Part shown: positions 9,706 through 18,422 of the stretch, piece after piece
How the letters are laid out: each line of letters begins with the position of its first letter
How positions within the stretch are numbered: position 1 is the first letter of the stretch
Source: Thermaceae bacterium
GTDB taxonomy: Bacteria > Deinococcota > Deinococci > Deinococcales > Marinithermaceae
Direction: 5' to 3'
Assembly (NCBI GenBank): GCA_026984675.1
Contig: JALSRQ010000106.1
Coordinates: 1-44,343, forward strand
Length of the DNA: 44,343 nucleotides
The notes under the pieces: generated by a model
What the model saw: only the letters and a program-made list of their open reading frames with translations
Databases searched by the model: none
What the model was told of the DNA's origin: nothing
Made by a program: the position numbers and the translations under genes

Positions 9706-11229
9706 TCAAGCGCTCCGTTGCATCTCGCCGGCAGCGGCGTGGACCAGCATTTCCTTGGTGACCTCGCGGTCCTCCAGGTGTTCGACGATCCGTCCCTTGG
9801 CCATGACCAGGATGCGTTCGGCGACCGCCAGCACGGTCTCGGGCTCGGAGGAGATCAGCAGCACGGCGACCCCCTTCTCGGCCAGCTCTTTGAGGATCTT
9901 GAGCACCTCCTCCTTGGCGCCTACGTCCATCCCCCGGGTCGGCTCGCTGACCACGAAGACCCGGGGCGGCTCCACCAGCCAGCGGGCCAGGACGACCTTC
10001 TGCTGGTTGCCGCCGGAGAAGGCGCCGACCGCCCTCAGGGGGTCGGGGGGGCGGAGGCCCACCCGGTCGGCGAGCCCGCGGGTGAGGGCGACCTCCCGGC
10101 GCACCGGGGGCACCACCCCGCCGATCCGACCGAGCCAGGGCAGGGTGACGTTCTGGTAGACCGGCTTCTGGAGGAAGAGGCCCTGGCGGCGGGAGGGGGG
10201 GAGGTAGGCGAGGCCGGCGGCGATCGCCGCCCCCGGTCCCCCGGCGAGCGGCCGCCCCTCCAGCCGCACCTGGCCCCGGCTGGGGCGGTGGAGGCCGAAG
10301 AGGGTCTCCCCCAGCTCGAAGTGGCCCGAGCCGATCAGGCCATAAAGCCCCACGATCTCGCCGCGGTGGAGGGTGAGGTCGACGTCGGCGAAGCGGCGGG
10401 GGAGGGTGAGGCCCCGGACCTCGAGGACCGCGGGCTCCCCGCTATGGGCGTCGGCGACCCGGCGGCGGCCCACGTAGGACGACTCGAAGAACCGCGCCTC
10501 CCGGCCCAGCATCAACCGCACCAGCTCGGCCTTGTCGGTGGCCCGGGCCTCGAGGGTCGCCACCCGCTCCCCGTTGCGCAGGACGGTGATCCGGTCGGCG
10601 ACGTGGGTGACCTCCTCGAGGAAGTGGGAGATGTAGACCACCGCTTTGCCGGCGGCCGCCAGCCGGCGCACCAGGGCCAGGAGCCGCTCGGTCTCCATCG
10701 GCGAGAGCGCGCTGGTGGGCTCGTCCATGATGATGACCCGGGCGCCGGAGGTCACCGCCCGGGCCACCTCGGCCAGCTGGTGCACCCCCAGGGGGTAGTC
10801 GGCGAGGGGCGCCCGCACGTCGATGCCGCCGAAGCCGAGCTCGGCGAGGATGCCCTCGGCCTCGAGGAACATCCGCCGCCAGTCCACCACCCGGCCCCGG
10901 AGGGGTTGCCGCCCCAGGAAGACGTTCTCGGCGACGGTGAGCTCGGGCATGACGCTGAGCTCCTGGTGGATCATGGCGATGCCCAGCTCGAGGGCGTGGC
11001 GGGGGTTTTTAAGCCGGATCGGCTCCCCCCGCCACCGCATCTCGCCCCGGTAGTCGGGGATCACGCCGGCGAGGATCTTCATCATCGTCGACTTGCCGGC
11101 GCCGTTCTCCCCCACCAGGGCGTGCACCTCGCCCGACCAGAGCTCGAAGTCGATGCCCTTCAGCGCGTGCACGCCGCCGAAGCGCTTGTCCACGTTCCGG
11201 AGCTCGAGCAGGGGCGGGGTCCGGGGCAT
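9706..11229 (-). CDS. Sugar ABC transporter ATPase with two nucleotide-binding domains (second importer)
   Basis: RbsA/MglA-type double ATPase, 507 residues. The first domain has an intact Walker A (GENGAGKST), an ABC signature near YPLGVHQ, and IIMDEPTSAL. The second has the degenerate P-loop GLIGSGHFE, which is normal for this family, with FSGGNQQKVVLARWL and VVSEPTRGMD. It starts 4 bp after the binding-protein stop and belongs to the same operon as the permease, mtnA and mtnK. Confidence 0.92.
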   Translation of the reverse strand: MPRTPPLLELRNVDKRFGGVHALKGIDFELWSGEVHALVGENGAGKSTMMKILAGVIPDYRGEMRWRGEPIRLKNPRHALELGIAMIHQELSVMPELTVAENVFLGRQPLRGRVVDWRRMFLEAEGILAELGFGGIDVRAPLADYPLGVHQLAEVARAVTSGARVIIMDEPTSALSPMETERLLALVRRLAAAGKAVVYISHFLEEVTHVADRITVLRNGERVATLEARATDKAELVRLMLGREARFFESSYVGRRRVADAHSGEPAVLEVRGLTLPRRFADVDLTLHRGEIVGLYGLIGSGHFELGETLFGLHRPSRGQVRLEGRPLAGGPGAAIAAGLAYLPPSRRQGLFLQKPVYQNVTLPWLGRIGGVVPPVRREVALTRGLADRVGLRPPDPLRAVGAFSGGNQQKVVLARWLVEPPRVFVVSEPTRGMDVGAKEEVLKILKELAEKGVAVLLISSEPETVLAVAERILVMAKGRIVEHLEDREVTKEMLVHAAAGEMQRSA

Positions 11230-11233
11230 GGTC

Positions 11234-12316
11234 TTAGGCCAGGAAGTGCTTCTCTTCCCAGAGCAGGCCGGGGCCGGCGCCGATGCCGTAGCCCTTGAGG
11301 AGCCAGGGCTTGTCGGTCTTCTGCTGGGAGGGCTTCAGGATGACCGGACCGTCGGCCAGGATGAACTCGGGGATGTCCTTGCCGCCGACCTCCTTCTGCA
11401 TCACCGCGTAGTAGCCGGCGACCAGCGCGCCCCAGTGGATCCGGGGGGCGGAGTTCCGGGCGGTGGCCAGCATCTTGCCGTCGAGCACCGCCTGCACCGC
11501 CGGGGACATGGCGTCGATGCCGCCGATCACGATCTCGTTCTCGCGGCCGGCGTTCTTGATCACCTGGTAGGCGGCCAGCGCCATGTCGTCGTTGTGGAAG
11601 AAGGCGGCGTCGATCTTCTTGTAGCGGTTCAGCAGGTTCTCCCAGAGCTGGGCGACCTTGGCCACGTCCCAGTCGGCGGGGGACTCGTCGAGCACCTTGA
11701 TATCGGGGTAGCGCTTGATCACGTTGTAAAAGCCCTGGGCCCGCCCCTGGGCGCCGGTGTGGCCCAGCGAGCCCTGGGTCATGACGATGTTGCCCTTCCC
11801 GCCGATCGCGTCCACCAGCGCCTGGGTGACCTGCTCGCCCATCCAGACGTTGTCGGGGGCGATGAAGGTCTGCAACTTGAGGCTGCCCCAGGGGGCCAGC
11901 ATGGTGTCCATGGCGATGACCGGGATCCCCTTGTCGATCATCTTCTGCACCGGCTCGACCAGCGAGCCGATCGAGAGCGGCTGGATGGCGACGAAGTCCC
12001 AGTCCTTCTCGGCCATGGCGTCCACCGCCGCCCGCTGCTTGGCCACGTCGAGCTGGCCGTCGTACCAGTGGATCTCGACCCCGAGCCACTTGCCCCACTG
12101 CTCGACGGTGTCCTTGCCCTGGGCGCACCAGGTGGCCTGCAGGCCGGCGTTGGAGAACGCCGCCTTGAGCGGCCGGTTCTTCCCCTCGGCGGCCCGCACC
12201 GTCTGGAGGAAGGCCGGCCCCGCCATGATCCCCATCGAGGCCAGGGCGCTTTGGATCATGAACCGCCGCCGGTCGAGGCTCGGCGCCTGCTTGGTGTCCT
12301 TTTGCTCCTTGCTCAT
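11234..12316 (-). CDS. Tat-exported periplasmic sugar-binding protein (second importer)
   Basis: Substrate-binding protein of the ribose/galactose-binding type, about 360 residues. The N-terminus carries the twin-arginine motif DRRRFMIQ followed by a hydrophobic stretch and cleavage near VRAAEG, so it should be exported folded by Tat. By contrast LsrB in this window has a Sec signal. The start is taken as ATG 12316 with GGGAG 6 bases upstream; an ATG 12 bases earlier lacks a site. It is not LsrB-like: the six AI-2 ligand residues are absent. With mtnK/mtnA downstream, methylthioribose or 5-deoxyribose is the likeliest ligand (inference). Confidence 0.88.
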   Translation of the reverse strand: MSKEQKDTKQAPSLDRRRFMIQSALASMGIMAGPAFLQTVRAAEGKNRPLKAAFSNAGLQATWCAQGKDTVEQWGKWLGVEIHWYDGQLDVAKQRAAVDAMAEKDWDFVAIQPLSIGSLVEPVQKMIDKGIPVIAMDTMLAPWGSLKLQTFIAPDNVWMGEQVTQALVDAIGGKGNIVMTQGSLGHTGAQGRAQGFYNVIKRYPDIKVLDESPADWDVAKVAQLWENLLNRYKKIDAAFFHNDDMALAAYQVIKNAGRENEIVIGGIDAMSPAVQAVLDGKMLATARNSAPRIHWGALVAGYYAVMQKEVGGKDIPEFILADGPVILKPSQQKTDKPWLLKGYGIGAGPGLLWEEKHFLA

Positions 12317-12403
12317 CTGTGCTCCCATCCCGCGTCGCGCGCGGTCAGCTTGGTTCTAGGGCCTGGGTGCCTGGGGCCGGGTTTCGCTCCTCCTCCCACC
12401 TCC

Positions 12404-13249
12404 CTAGAGGGTCTTGGCGGCGAGCGCCTCCCAGATCCGACGCTCGTCGGCCTCGGCGGTCTCCAGCCGGCGCAGGCTCAGGGCCACGTACAGCGTCTCC
12501 ACGATGGCGAGCTGGGCGATGCGCGAGGAGGCCGCCTCGGGCCGGAGCTCGTGGTAGCTGGAGTAGAGCGTGAGGTCGGCGACCTCGGTGATCGGCGAGG
12601 CCAGCGAGCTGGTGAGGGCGATCGCGGTGGCGCCGTGCTTCTTGGCCTCCTTGAGGGTGAGGACCGGGTCGATCGAGGCGCCGGTCTGGGAGATCCCGAA
12701 GACCACGTCGCCCTCGCCGAGGAGGGCGGCGTGCATCAGCTGCAGGTAGGAATCGGTCTGCACCCAGACCGGGAGGTTGAGGCGGAAGAGGCGGTTGTAA
12801 AGGGCCAGCGCGATGGGGGTGGAGGTGCCCACCCCGATGATCAGGATGCGGCCGGCGCGGTCGAGGGCCTCCACCGCCCTTTCCAGCACGGCGGCGTCGA
12901 GCCCCTGCAGGGTCTCCAGCAGGGCCCGGTTGGCGGCGGCGAAGACCTTTTGGGCCACCTCGACCGGGGCGTCGCCGGGCTCCACCGCCTCGTGGATGAA
13001 CTTCACCGGGGCCGCCAGGTCCTGGGTCAGGGCGACCTTGAAGTCGAGGTAGCCGCGGTAGCCAAGCGCCCGGCAAAACCGCAGCACCGAGGGGTCGCTG
13101 ACGCCGCTTTTCTCGGCCAGGAGCGAGAGCGGCATCTGGATCACCTCCTCGGGGTGGGCGAGGACGTGATCGGCGACCTTGCGCTCGGAGGGCGAGAGCT
13201 TGTCGTAGAGGCTGTGGATGCGGGAGAGGACGCGGGCCTTGGTCTCCAT
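12404..13249 (-). CDS. RpiR/MurR-family transcriptional regulator (HTH + SIS domain)
   Basis: DNA-binding regulator of 281 residues. Residues 1-80 form the RpiR helix-turn-helix (LSPSERKVADHVL, SGVSDPSVLRFCRALGYRGY). Residues about 120-260 form a sugar-phosphate-binding SIS domain (RILIIGVGTS, GDVVFGISQTGAS). It heads the second half of the block, upstream of the Tat binding protein, and has its own strong promoter with an inverted repeat over the -10 (13257-13281), suggesting autoregulation. Likely inducer: a pentose phosphate from the MtnK/MtnA route (inference). Confidence 0.92.
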   Translation of the reverse strand: METKARVLSRIHSLYDKLSPSERKVADHVLAHPEEVIQMPLSLLAEKSGVSDPSVLRFCRALGYRGYLDFKVALTQDLAAPVKFIHEAVEPGDAPVEVAQKVFAAANRALLETLQGLDAAVLERAVEALDRAGRILIIGVGTSTPIALALYNRLFRLNLPVWVQTDSYLQLMHAALLGEGDVVFGISQTGASIDPVLTLKEAKKHGATAIALTSSLASPITEVADLTLYSSYHELRPEAASSRIAQLAIVETLYVALSLRRLETAEADERRIWEALAAKTL

Positions 13250-13256
13250 CTGTAGC

Positions 13257-13281
13257 CTTACTACCTCCTGGTGGTAGTAAG
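13257..13281. promoter_or_regulatory. Inverted-repeat operator upstream of the rpiR-type gene
   Basis: Perfect 9-bp arms CTTACTACC / GGTAGTAAG separated by 7 bp (TCCTGGT), whose centre is also partly palindromic. It overlaps the end of the -10 and the leader of the rpiR-type gene, the expected place for an autorepressor site. Confidence 0.7.
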
Positions 13282-13308
13282 TGTATCCCGGTCCCCGCCC
13301 GCTGTCAA
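13280..13308 (-). promoter_or_regulatory. Sigma-A-type promoter of the rpiR-type gene
   Basis: On the minus strand: -35 TTGACA (13308-13303), 17-bp spacer, -10 TACACT (13285-13280). It gives a leader of roughly 25 nt and separates the rpiR/transporter/mtn half from the lsr half of the block. Confidence 0.75.
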
Positions 13309-13318
13309 CGCCCGCCCG

Positions 13319-13699
13319 CTAGTCGAAGTCGGGGAAGGGCTGGCCCGGCCGCCAGTCGAGGTCCACCTTGTCCTTGGGGTCGTAGGGGGCCTTGACGAAG
13401 ATCGCCTTCCAGGGCACCTCGCCGGCGTTCTTGAGGTAGTGGGGGTGCATGGGGGGAACGTGGCAGAGCTCGCCGGGGCGGAGGACCCGGCGTTCCCCGT
13501 TGATGTAGATCTCGACCTCGCCCTCGAGGGTAAAGAAGTTCTCCTCGACCCGCCGGTGGTAGTGGGTGGGGAAGTCCTCGCCGGGCAGGAGCACCACCAT
13601 CCCGAAGTCCGACCGCGGGCCCCGGAGCAGGTACTTGGGGCCGGACACCCCGTCGAAGCGGTAGGGCACCTCGCTCTCGTGAATGACGAAGGGTTTCAT
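13319..13699 (-). CDS. Small cupin protein, candidate functional replacement of LsrG
   Basis: Single-domain cupin of 126 residues. Motif 1 supplies His46, His48 and a Glu (about 52-53) in THYHRRVEEN; motif 2 reads PGELCHVPPMHPHYLKN with His85/His87, so a metal site is expected. It sits directly after lsrK, with its ATG 8 bp past the lsrK stop. No LsrG (ABM-fold phospho-AI-2 isomerase) gene is in the block. Because LsrG catalyses a keto-enol isomerisation between the LsrK and LsrF steps, and cupins include sugar-phosphate isomerases, this protein is a reasonable non-homologous substitute. That role is inference; the fold call is firm. Confidence 0.88.
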   Translation of the reverse strand: MKPFVIHESEVPYRFDGVSGPKYLLRGPRSDFGMVVLLPGEDFPTHYHRRVEENFFTLEGEVEIYINGERRVLRPGELCHVPPMHPHYLKNAGEVPWKAIFVKAPYDPKDKVDLDWRPGQPFPDFD

Positions 13700-13707
13700 G
13701 CTTCCTC

Positions 13708-15264
13708 CTACTCGCCGGGGGCGCGCCACATCGAGGTGGTGAGACCGCGGTCGGCGAGCTCGAGCTGGGGCGGGTAGACCGCCCGCCAGCGGTGGTAGGC
13801 CTCGTCGTAGACCTGGCGGTGATCGGGGTTGGGCTCGACCGTCCGTTCGAAGCGGACCCAGGCCCGGGCCGCCTCCTCGGCCTCGGCGAACAGACCGAGG
13901 CCCACCGCCGCGGTCATCGCCGCCCCCAGGGCGGTGGCCTCCTTGACCACCGGGATCCGGAGGGGGATTTGCAGGACGTCGGCGACGATCTGGGGCCAGA
14001 GCCGCCCCTTGGCCGCCCCCCCGGCGAAGACCGCCTCGGTCACCGGCCGGCCGGTGAGCTCGGCGATCGCCTCGAGGTTGGCCCGGGTGACCAGGGCGGC
14101 GTTCTCCTCGAGGGCCCGGAAGAAGGTGCCGCGGTGGGCCTTCTCGGGGTCGAGCGGGAAGTTGAGGAAGGAGGGGGCGGCGTGCCGCCAGTGCAGGTAG
14201 TTCATCGCGTCGGAGAGGATCGGGGTCAGGCCGTAGGAGCCCGGGGGCACCCCGGCGGCCAGCTCCTCCAGCAGCCGGTAGGGGTCCTCCCCCCGCCGCG
14301 CCGCCTCGGCCTTGAGGTCGGGGGCGAAGGCGTCCCGGAACCAGCGCACCGCGATCCCGGGGAAGAAGACGATCGCCTCGGCCTGCCAAAGCCGGGGGTC
14401 GGCGGCGAAGTTGATGCGCAGCCGCCCGGTCGCGTCGGCCAGCGGCCGGTCGAGGTTGACCTCCTGCTGCCAGAAGGAGCCGCCGAGGATCGCGGCCTCC
14501 CCCGGCCGGGTGGCCCCCAGCCCCACCACCCCCAGCTGGGCGTCGCCGCCGCCCATCAGGATGGGGGTGCCGGGGGCGAGTCCGGTGGCCCGGGCGGCCT
14601 CGGCGCTCACCTCGCCGATCGGGGTGCCCGGCTCGTGGACCGGGGCCGAGAGGAGTTCGGTTTTGACGCCCACCCGGGCGGCGATCTCGGGGTCCCAGGC
14701 CCGGCGGGCGAGGTGGAAGAGTCCGGTGGTGCCGCCGTTGGTCGGGTCCACCGCCACCGGGGCCCCCAGCCGGGTGGCCACCCAGTCGCTCAGCATCGCC
14801 ATGCGGGCGGCCCGCCGGTAGAGCTCGGGACGGTGGCGCTTGAGCCAGAGCAAGCGGGGGGCGGCCCCTAGGGCGAAGGTCTGCCCCGAGCGCAGGTAGG
14901 CCCAGCGCTCCAGCTCAGGGTCGGCCTCCCGCAGCCCCCGCACTTCGTCGGCGGCCCGGGCGTCGACGTTGGCGCAGGCCCAGAGCTCGGCCCCCGCCTC
15001 GTCGTAGAGCGCGATGCCCTCGCGCATGCTGGTGGCGACGACGCCCCGCACCTGGGCCCCGGGGACGGCGGCCAGAACCTCGCGGATCGCCTCGGCCAGC
15101 AAGCCCCAGTTCCGTTCCCGGTCGAAGTTCATCGAACCCGGCACGCCGGGCTCGGGGCGGTGCTGCCACTCCCGGCTGGCGGCGGCCAGGGCGCGGCCCT
15201 CGGCGTCGAAGAGAACCGCCCTTCCGCTACCGGTGCCGGCGTCGAGGGCTAGGATCTCGGCCAT
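13708..15264 (-). CDS. lsrK: Autoinducer-2 kinase LsrK
   Basis: FGGY-family kinase, 518 residues, that traps imported AI-2 by phosphorylating its open form (DPD). Similarity to E. coli LsrK as I recall it runs end to end: LALDAGTGSGRAV, PGSMNFD, ATSMREGIALY, WACANVDARAA, GGGDAQLG, RALEENAALV, FAGGAAKGRLW, IPVVKEATALG, and the very specific C-terminus GLTTSMWRAPG. That tail and the VPGSM segment separate it from glycerol or xylulose kinases. It lies 54 bp after lsrB across a strong hairpin and produces the phospho-AI-2 expected to release LsrR. Confidence 0.96.
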   Translation of the reverse strand: MAEILALDAGTGSGRAVLFDAEGRALAAASREWQHRPEPGVPGSMNFDRERNWGLLAEAIREVLAAVPGAQVRGVVATSMREGIALYDEAGAELWACANVDARAADEVRGLREADPELERWAYLRSGQTFALGAAPRLLWLKRHRPELYRRAARMAMLSDWVATRLGAPVAVDPTNGGTTGLFHLARRAWDPEIAARVGVKTELLSAPVHEPGTPIGEVSAEAARATGLAPGTPILMGGGDAQLGVVGLGATRPGEAAILGGSFWQQEVNLDRPLADATGRLRINFAADPRLWQAEAIVFFPGIAVRWFRDAFAPDLKAEAARRGEDPYRLLEELAAGVPPGSYGLTPILSDAMNYLHWRHAAPSFLNFPLDPEKAHRGTFFRALEENAALVTRANLEAIAELTGRPVTEAVFAGGAAKGRLWPQIVADVLQIPLRIPVVKEATALGAAMTAAVGLGLFAEAEEAARAWVRFERTVEPNPDHRQVYDEAYHRWRAVYPPQLELADRGLTTSMWRAPGE

Positions 15265-15287
15265 CGTGCCTCCAAGGAGGGGAGGTG

Positions 15288-15309
15288 GGGGCCGGCCGCG
15301 GCCGGCCCC
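15288..15309 (-). terminator. Perfect hairpin between lsrB and lsrK
   Basis: Inverted repeat GGGGCCGGCC-GC-GGCCGGCCCC, a 10-bp all-GC stem, located just after the lsrB stop within the operon. No T-run follows on the minus strand, so it more likely stabilises or partly attenuates the message so that the binding protein is made in excess. Confidence 0.6.
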
Positions 15310-15318
15310 GGGGTGCGG

Positions 15319-16344
15319 TTAAAAGTCGTAGTTGTCGATGTTCTCGATGGTGAAGACCACCCGTTCGGGGAGCAGGATGATCCCGTTGTTGACCTTGCCC
15401 TGGTAGGTGTAGCCCTGCACCGAGTTGGGGTAGACCTTCACGTGGCCCACGTCGGGAACGTCGAACTCGTCGCCGACCTTGAGCTTCTTGCCCTGAACCA
15501 GCAGGTTGGCCACGTAGATGGTCAGCTTCCCCTGCTTGACCACGTCCCAGAGTCCGAAGGCCTTCACCGTCCCCCGCTTGACGTAGGGCCGCATCACGTT
15601 GGGGGTGGAGAAGCCGGTGATGATCACCTTGCCGGCGATCCCCAGATTCTCCGCCGCCTGGGCGGTGCCGGGCAGGGCGTTGGCGTCGGGGCAGATCACC
15701 GCGTCGAGGTCGGGGTGGGCCTGGAACAGCGCGGTCGGCACCTGCACCGCCTGCTGGGCGTCCTCGTGGCTGAACACGGTGGCCACGATCTCCCAGTTGG
15801 GGTAGTCCTTCTTGATCTTGGCCTTGGCCACCCGGACCCACTGGTTCTGGTCGGTGACGGTGGGGCTGGAGTAGTGGAAGGCGACCTTCTTCTTGCCCGA
15901 CTTGGGGTCCTTCATCTGGTCGGCGGCCATCTTGACCAGGAGCTCGCCGAGCTGCTGGGCGGTGCCCTGGCTGATGTAGAAGGTGCGGTAGCGGGGGTTG
16001 ACGTCGGAGTCCCAGGTAAGGATGATCACGCCCTTGCGCATCGCCCGCTTCAGCGCCTGGTTGAGGCCGTCGGGGGAGAGGGCGGAGATCGCGATGGCGT
16101 CGTACCCTTGGTTGACGAAGTTGTTGATGTACTCGATCTGCCCCGAGACGCTGGCGGTGCTGGGGCCGTCGTACTTGACATGGATGCCCAGCATCTTGCC
16201 CATGGCCACCGCGCCCTTGCCGCCGGACTCGAAGAAACCGACCCCGGTGAGCTTGGGGATGAAGGCGATCTTCACGTCCTTCTTGGCCAAGGCCAGGCCG
16301 GCCAGCGCCAGCGCCACCGAGAGGAGTAGTGCGATTCGTTTCAT
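15319..16344 (-). CDS. lsrB: LsrB-type AI-2-binding periplasmic protein
   Basis: Sec signal peptide (residues 1-20, ending LAGLALA before KKD) then a two-lobed binding protein, 341 residues. The alignment to Salmonella/E. coli LsrB is nearly gap-free over residues 24-222. All six residues known to contact the AI-2 form R-THMF are kept: Lys31, Asp112, Asp165, Gln166, Pro219 and Ala221 (K35, D116, D166, Q167, P220, A222 of E. coli). Other shared blocks are [38 protein letters not shown] and [11 protein letters not shown]. This is strong evidence for a true AI-2 receptor rather than a ribose-binding protein. Confidence 0.97.
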   Translation of the reverse strand: MKRIALLLSVALALAGLALAKKDVKIAFIPKLTGVGFFESGGKGAVAMGKMLGIHVKYDGPSTASVSGQIEYINNFVNQGYDAIAISALSPDGLNQALKRAMRKGVIILTWDSDVNPRYRTFYISQGTAQQLGELLVKMAADQMKDPKSGKKKVAFHYSSPTVTDQNQWVRVAKAKIKKDYPNWEIVATVFSHEDAQQAVQVPTALFQAHPDLDAVICPDANALPGTAQAAENLGIAGKVIITGFSTPNVMRPYVKRGTVKAFGLWDVVKQGKLTIYVANLLVQGKKLKVGDEFDVPDVGHVKVYPNSVQGYTYQGKVNNGIILLPERVVFTIENIDNYDF

Positions 16345-16410
16345 CTGCTCGCTTCCTTTCCTTGCTGAAAGAGACCTAACCGCCGGGGACCGATCGATCG
16401 CCGCTGGTCC

Positions 16411-17445
16411 TCACCCCCCTTCCTTCCGCCGGAGCGCCCGCCGGTTCATTCGCCGTTCGCCGAGCCAGGCGAGCAGCTGCTTGGTGGCGAGGACCAGCAC
16501 CAGCAGGGTGCCGATCACCACCTGGATCAGGTCGTTGGTGACCCCTAGGGCGAGGAGCCCCTGGCGCAAAAACCCCAGCACCAGCCCGGCCAGCAGGGTG
16601 CCGAGGACGGTGCCGCTGCCCCCCAGGATGTCGGCGCCCCCCAGCACCACCGCGGTGATCACCGGCAGCAGGGCGTCGCCGCCCAGGTCGGCCCGGGCCG
16701 AGGTCATGTAGGAGGTGAGCAGGACCCCGGCCAGGGCGGCGCCGAACCCCGAGAGGGCGTAGGCCAGCACCAGCGTGCGCACGATGGGCACCCCGCTGTA
16801 GCGGGCGGCCTCGGGGTTGACCCCGATCAGGTAGAGGTAGCGCCCGAAGCGGGTGCGGTGGAGGAGCACCCCCAGGGCCAGGGCGAAGAGGAGGACCAGC
16901 AGGAAGGGGTAGGGCACGATCCCCAGGGTTCCCTCGGTGAGGGCAATGAAGGCGTCGGGCAGCCCGGTGATCCCCTCGTACTGGTAGGCGGCGAGCCCGG
17001 CCGAACCGTAGGCCTTAAACCCCAGGAGGTCGAGGAGCGAGGGCAACCCCTGGGCCAGCCCGGCGTACATGAAGAGGGTGCCGAGGGTGACCACCAGCGG
17101 GTTGACGTCGGTCTTGGCCACGAACCAGCCGTTGAACAGCCCGGCGGCGACCCCCACCAGGAGGGCCAGCCCGGCCGCCGCGAAGACGTTGAGCCCGGCC
17201 ACCCAGGCGAGGCCCAGCACGATCGAGGCGAGCCCCATCACGCTGGGGCTGGAGATGTCGATCCCGGCGGTGATGATCACCAGGGTGAGGGGCAGGGCGG
17301 CGAAGAGGATGTGCATGAAGTCGAGGGTGGCGTAGAGGAGGTTCTCGGCGTTGTAGAAGGTGGGGTTGATCGCCCCCAGGATCAGGATCTCGACCCCGAG
17401 GAGGATCAGCAGCCAGAACTCCCAGGTGCGGAGAAAGCGCCTCAC
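16411..17445 (-). CDS. lsrD: AI-2 ABC transporter permease LsrD
   Basis: Membrane subunit, 344 residues, about 8-10 hydrophobic helices. LsrD-like blocks include GAINPTFYNAENLL, LPLTLVIITAGIDIS, VNPLVVTLGTL, and ITAVVLGGADILGGSGTVLGT. GTG start overlaps the lsrC stop as GTGA. The next gene, lsrB, begins 66 bp downstream, a larger gap than elsewhere in the operon. Confidence 0.93.
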   Translation of the reverse strand: MRRFLRTWEFWLLILLGVEILILGAINPTFYNAENLLYATLDFMHILFAALPLTLVIITAGIDISSPSVMGLASIVLGLAWVAGLNVFAAAGLALLVGVAAGLFNGWFVAKTDVNPLVVTLGTLFMYAGLAQGLPSLLDLLGFKAYGSAGLAAYQYEGITGLPDAFIALTEGTLGIVPYPFLLVLLFALALGVLLHRTRFGRYLYLIGVNPEAARYSGVPIVRTLVLAYALSGFGAALAGVLLTSYMTSARADLGGDALLPVITAVVLGGADILGGSGTVLGTLLAGLVLGFLRQGLLALGVTNDLIQVVIGTLLVLVLATKQLLAWLGERRMNRRALRRKEGG

Positions 17446-18422
17446 CGGGCCTCACCCCCCGCCGGCTCCCCCTGGATCCGCGCCTGCCGCCGGCGGAGCT
17501 CGAGGGAGCGCCGGAGCCGGAAGTCGGCGAAGACGACCAGCAGGAGGATCACCCCGGCGAAGGCGTTGTCCCAGACCCCGGGGACCCCGAGGAAGATCAG
17601 CATGCTGTGCACCGCGGTCATGAAGAGCGCCCCCACCGCCGCTCCCAGAGGGGTGCCCACCCCCCCGGTGAGGCTGACCCCGCCGAGGACGTTGGCGGCG
17701 ATCGCCTTGAGCTCGTAACCCTCGGCCGCGTTCATGGAGACGAAGCCGATCTGGGAGGTGAAGACCACCGCCGCCAGGGCGGCGAAGAGGCCGGCCAGGG
17801 TGTAGGCGAGGAACTGGGTGGCCCGCACCGGCAGGCCGAGGAGGTAGGCCCCCGCCTCGTTGTCGCCCACCGCGTAGAAGTAGCGGGCGGGGCGGTAGCG
17901 GAGGGCGACCCAGGCGGTGAGCAAGAGCACCGCCAGGGTGACCCAGACGAAGAACGGCACCCCGAGGAAGTGCCAGAGGTTGGGGGCCTTGATCGACTGG
18001 GGCAGGTTCTCGATCCAGCTCCCCCCGGTGATGATCCGCATCAGCCCGCGGTAGATGCCCAGCGTGCCCAGGGTCATGATGATCGGCGGGACCCGCAGGA
18101 CGGTGATGCCGAAGGCGTTGACCGCCCCGGCCGCCAGGCCGGTGGCGAGGGCGGCGCCGATGGCGGCCGGCAGCCCCCATCCGAGGTTGAGGACGGTTCC
18201 CAGCACGGTGGCGGCCAGGCCGGCGCTGGCCCCCACCGAGACGTCGATCCCCCGGGTAAGGATCACGAACATCTCGCCGAGGGTGATCAGCACCAGGGTC
18301 AGGCTGGCGTTAAGGATCTCGACCAGCGACTTGAACTGGAGCACGTGGGGGTTGGCCAGGGCGGTGAGCAGGATGAGCGCGACCAGCAGGCCGGTGACCA
18401 GGAGTTCGCGGCTTACCCGCAT
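17442..18422 (-). CDS. lsrC: AI-2 ABC transporter permease LsrC
   Basis: Second membrane subunit, 326 residues, partner of LsrD. Typical blocks are LGEMFVILTRGIDVSVGA, VPPIIMTLGTLGIYRGL, and ANVLGGVSLTGGVGTPLGA. Its ATG shares one base with the lsrA stop (TGATG). Order A-C-D-B matches enteric lsr operons. Confidence 0.93.
   Translation of the reverse strand: MRVSRELLVTGLLVALILLTALANPHVLQFKSLVEILNASLTLVLITLGEMFVILTRGIDVSVGASAGLAATVLGTVLNLGWGLPAAIGAALATGLAAGAVNAFGITVLRVPPIIMTLGTLGIYRGLMRIITGGSWIENLPQSIKAPNLWHFLGVPFFVWVTLAVLLLTAWVALRYRPARYFYAVGDNEAGAYLLGLPVRATQFLAYTLAGLFAALAAVVFTSQIGFVSMNAAEGYELKAIAANVLGGVSLTGGVGTPLGAAVGALFMTAVHSMLIFLGVPGVWDNAFAGVILLLVVFADFRLRRSLELRRRQARIQGEPAGGEAR

Noticed and set aside
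12317-12403. Separate promoter before the Tat binding-protein gene
   Set aside because: Only a weak TAGAAC and some GCCTGGG repetition; no convincing -35/-10 pair.
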